Source of the DNA: an uncultured Fibrobacter sp.
GTDB taxonomy: Bacteria > Fibrobacterota > Fibrobacteria > Fibrobacterales > Fibrobacteraceae
Assembly: GCA_946408125.1 (NCBI GenBank)
Contig: CAMJQW010000009.1
Coordinates: forward strand, 16,680 to 80,679
Length of the DNA stretch: 64,000 nt
Direction: 5' to 3'
Below are positions 61,561 to 64,000 of this stretch, piece by piece (position 1 is the first letter of the stretch; each line of letters starts with the position of its first letter). Made by a program: the position numbers and the translations under genes. Under the pieces are notes generated by a model. That model searched no databases. It was not told the origin of the DNA and worked only from the letters and a program-made list of their open reading frames with translations.

Positions 61561-61576
61561 TATTGTGCGAACAATA
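61561..61576. promoter_or_regulatory. Palindrome upstream of the AT-rich gene
   Basis: TATTGT-GCGA-ACAATA is a perfect 6-bp inverted repeat 28 bases upstream of ATG 61533, just outside the putative -10. It could be an operator. Confidence 0.4.
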
Positions 61577-61597
61577 AAAATCAAAAAAGCTTAACAA

Positions 61598-61672
61598 GCC
61601 CGGGCGTTACGGGCGCGGCGACTGAGCGCCCGTTAGAAGGGGTAGCGGAAGACCCGACCGGGGTGGGATATA
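61598..61672. repeat. GC-rich structured intergenic element
   Basis: Contains ACGGGCGC-N9-GCGCCCGT (61609-61633), then a GGGGTAGCGGAAGACCC segment that can fold again. It is sharply more GC-rich than the gene beside it. It resembles repeats I recall from Fibrobacter intergenic regions, but only one copy is in this window. Confidence 0.4.
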
Positions 61673-61673
61673 A

Positions 61674-61703
61674 CAAAAAATCCCCGACTAAGTCGGGGAT
61701 GAC
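61674..61703 (-). terminator. Terminator of leuS, member of the ATCCCCG...CGGGGAT repeat family
   Basis: ATCCCCGAC-TTA-GTCGGGGAT followed by TTTTTTG on the minus strand, about 20 bases after the leuS stop. Its outer bases and the flanking GACA match the element at 14224. Confidence 0.85.
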
Positions 61704-61723
61704 ACTAAGGGTGGGGCCGGGTC

Positions 61724-64000
61724 TTACTTAACCACGATGTTCACAAGCTTGCCCGGGACCACGATGGACTTCACGACAGTCTTACCTGCCATAAACTCTT
61801 TCATACGATCATTTTCCATGGCGAGCTTTTCGAGGGCGGCCTTGTCCATGTCCTTCGCGACGGAGGCCTTGGCGCGGACCTTGCCGTTCACCTGGAACAC
61901 GACTTCCACGGTGTTTTCCACGGCCTTGGAGTGGTCGGCTTCCGGCCAGGCGACGTTCGTGAGGGATTCGTTGTGACCGAGGATGCTCCACATTTCTTCG
62001 GCGATATGCGGGGCAAACGGGTGCAGCAACTTCACGAACGTTTCGCACGGTTCGCGGTAGCGCTTGTCCATCTTCATCATTTCGTTGTTGAAGATCATCA
62101 GCTGGCTAATCGCTGTGTTGAAGCTCATGTTCTCGATGTCGTTCGTGACCTTGATGACGGTCTGGTGCATCACCTTCTCGATAGCTTCGGGAGCAGTTTC
62201 GTCAACGAACACCGGGGCTTCGTCAGAATCGCCCACCACGGAGCGCCAGGCGCGGCCGAGGAAGCGGTTCATGCCTTCGATGCCCTTGGTCTGCCACGGT
62301 TTCACGGCGTCGAGCGGGCCCATGAACATTTCGTACAAACGAAGGCTGTCGGCACCGTAGTCGCGCACCACGTCATCCGGGTTCACCACGTTCTTGAGGG
62401 ACTTACTCATCTTCGCCACGATCTGCTTGAGCTCGATGTCGGTTCCCTTCTTGAAGAACTTTCCGTTCTTCTCTTCGACTTCGTCGGTCGGGACCTTGGA
62501 GCCAGCGGCGTCTTCGTAAGCGAAGGCGAGAATCATGCCCTGGTTGAAGAGCTTCTGGAACGGTTCGTCGGTAGAGACGAGGCCGAGGTCGAAGAGCACC
62601 TTGTGCCAGAAGCGGCTGTAGAGCAGGTGGAGCACGGCGTGTTCGGCACCGCCCACGTAGAGGTCCACCGGCATCCAGTACTTTTCGAGTTCCTTTGCCA
62701 CAAATGCGTCGCCGTTGCAGGCGTCGATGTAGCGCAGGTAATACCAGCAGGAACCTGCCCACTGCGGCATGGTGTTCGTCTCGCGGATACCCTTGCGGCC
62801 GTTCTTGTCCGTGACCTGGAGCCATTCGGTGGCGTTTGCGAGCGGGGACTGTCCGCCGTCACCCGGCTTGTAGTCCTTGAGTTCCGGCAACAGCACCGGC
62901 AGTTCGGAATCATCGACGGTAGAGATTTCGCCGTCTTCCCAGTGGATAATCGGGAACGGTTCGCCCCAGTAGCGCTGACGGCTGAAGAGCCAGTCGCGGA
63001 GCTTGTAGTTCACGGTAGCCTTACCGATCTTGTTGGCTTCGAGCCATTCGATGACCTTCGCGATGCCCTGCTTCTTGTTGAGGCCGTTCAGGCAGAGCGT
63101 TGCATTTTCGCTATTGATGTAGGTGCCGTCGGCAGCCCAGCAGGCTTCCCCTGCGAGGACCTTCGGGCGAACGTCTTCGGGGCAGCTTGCATCCGGTTCC
63201 ATGATGCAGATAACCGGCAGGTTAAACTTCTTCGCGAAATCGAAGTCGCGGGTATCGTGGGCGGGCACGGCCATGATGGCGCCCGTGCCGTAGCCGGTCA
63301 GAACGTAGTCGGCAACCCACACCGGAATCTTGGTGCCGGTGAGCGGGTTCACGGCGTAGCTACCGGTAAACACGCCGGTCTTTTCCTTGGCAAGTTCGGT
63401 ACGGTCGAGGTCGCTCTTCAAGGCGGCGGCGTGCACGTATTCTTCCACGGCGGCCTTCTGTTCGGCGGTCGTGAGTTCCGGCACCATCGCGTGTTCCGGG
63501 GCAACGACCATGTAGGTGGCACCGAACAGCGTATCGCAACGGGTCGTATAGACGCGGAGCTTCTTTTCGGTCGGCTTGCCGTCAGCGTCGGCAATCGGGA
63601 AATCCACTTCGGCACCGTAGCTCTTGCCAATCCAGTTCTTCTGCATGTCCTTCACGCCCTGCGGCCAGTCGAGCTTGTCGAGGCCCTTCAGCAGGCGGTC
63701 GCCATACAGCGGGATGCGCATGAGCCACTGCTTGAGGTTACGGCGTTCCACTTCCTTGGTGCCGCACTTTTCGTGGCTGCCGTCGTTCAAGACTTCTTCG
63801 TTCGCGCAAACAATCTTGCAGTGCTTGCACCACCACACCTGAGCGTCGGCGTAGTAAGCAAGTCGCTTAGAATCCTTGTACTTGCGGACTTCGGCAGCAC
63901 CCTTGGCTTCCACGTCGGCAGGAATCGGAAGTTCTTCGATGGGGCGGCCTTTCTGCTGGTCTTCATCGAACCAGGTGCCGTAAAGGCGCTTGAAAATCCA
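61724..64000 (-). CDS. leuS: Leucyl-tRNA synthetase, C-terminal about 759 residues (5' end outside window)
   Basis: The frame stays open to the window end, reading [20 protein letters not shown] first. Class I synthetase. Visible parts are a zinc-type segment ([15 protein letters not shown], then HEKCG), the editing domain ([20 protein letters not shown] and [14 protein letters not shown]), the region before the signature ([12 protein letters not shown]) and [14 protein letters not shown]. The anticodon-binding domain and a C-terminal domain ending GKLVNIVVK follow. The HIGH motif lies outside the window. It charges tRNA-Leu and corrects mischarged Ile/Val. Confidence 0.97.
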   Translation of the reverse strand, partial: WIFKRLYGTWFDEDQQKGRPIEELPIPADVEAKGAAEVRKYKDSKRLAYYADAQVWWCKHCKIVCANEEVLNDGSHEKCGTKEVERRNLKQWLMRIPLYGDRLLKGLDKLDWPQGVKDMQKNWIGKSYGAEVDFPIADADGKPTEKKLRVYTTRCDTLFGATYMVVAPEHAMVPELTTAEQKAAVEEYVHAAALKSDLDRTELAKEKTGVFTGSYAVNPLTGTKIPVWVADYVLTGYGTGAIMAVPAHDTRDFDFAKKFNLPVICIMEPDASCPEDVRPKVLAGEACWAADGTYINSENATLCLNGLNKKQGIAKVIEWLEANKIGKATVNYKLRDWLFSRQRYWGEPFPIIHWEDGEISTVDDSELPVLLPELKDYKPGDGGQSPLANATEWLQVTDKNGRKGIRETNTMPQWAGSCWYYLRYIDACNGDAFVAKELEKYWMPVDLYVGGAEHAVLHLLYSRFWHKVLFDLGLVSTDEPFQKLFNQGMILAFAYEDAAGSKVPTDEVEEKNGKFFKKGTDIELKQIVAKMSKSLKNVVNPDDVVRDYGADSLRLYEMFMGPLDAVKPWQTKGIEGMNRFLGRAWRSVVGDSDEAPVFVDETAPEAIEKVMHQTVIKVTNDIENMSFNTAISQLMIFNNEMMKMDKRYREPCETFVKLLHPFAPHIAEEMWSILGHNESLTNVAWPEADHSKAVENTVEVVFQVNGKVRAKASVAKDMDKAALEKLAMENDRMKEFMAGKTVVKSIVVPGKLVNIVVK

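Overview
The window looks like a chromosomal segment of a Fibrobacter species (phylum Fibrobacterota, gut cellulose degraders). The main reasons are lineage-marker families: at least six copies of the Fibrobacter succinogenes major paralogous (FISUMP, TIGR02145) domain in four proteins, and three copies of the second paralogous family (TIGR02147, DUF4423-type regulators). Many lipoproteins with poly-Ser linkers, a probable type IX secretion (T9SS) sorting domain, tandem carbohydrate esterases, a GH5 hydrolase and futalosine-pathway menaquinone synthesis fit this. Species cannot be fixed from the sequence alone. Most of the window is GC-rich; one island (about 59.5-61.6 kb) is strongly AT-rich. 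No stretch over 300 bases lacks a gene or an RNA/regulatory feature.

Layout. 0-0.8 kb: end of a lipoprotein gene, a small Cys-rich protein and tRNA-His. 0.8-14.2 kb, all minus strand: three regulator-lipoprotein cassettes, each a TIGR02147 regulator followed directly by one or two large surface lipoproteins. 14.2-16.7 kb: membrane and carrier subunits of a sodium-pumping decarboxylase. 16.8-23.4 kb: three histidine-phosphatase lipoproteins ending in a SpoIIE-type phosphatase. 23.5-39 kb: housekeeping and metabolism (CoA-transferase, GtrA, nucleotide-sugar epimerase, OmpA/TSP3 protein, MacB-like ABC exporter, KDPG aldolase, REC-GGDEF, MqnA, GH5) and a tightly overlapping clpP-ftsY-lipoprotein-thioredoxin-GT2 operon. 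39-45 kb: a Tyr-rich lipoprotein and a 14-repeat InlB-B-like surface protein. 45-54 kb: AroD, PTS IIA, tRNA-Val, acyltransferase, TolC, two esterases, Hsp20 and DUF58. 54-58.7 kb: EF-G paralogue, a 14-residue-repeat coiled coil, a small FISUMP protein and a Y-family polymerase operon. 58.8-61.6 kb: accessory island with a small membrane protein, an orphan RelB/DinJ antitoxin, three micro-ORFs with strong Shine-Dalgarno sites and an unrecognised AT-rich 479-residue protein. 61.7-64 kb: leuS, cut by the window end.

Signals. The tRNA-Val promoter (TTGACA-N17-TATATT) shows what a local -10 looks like. The same hexamer, or TATTTT/TATCTT, sits 6-7 bases before the start codon of several genes that lack a Shine-Dalgarno site, including all three TIGR02147 regulators. 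This suggests leaderless mRNAs. The best candidates for something undescribed are the AT-rich island with its micro-ORF cluster and the triplicated leaderless regulator-lipoprotein cassettes with a shared upstream element.
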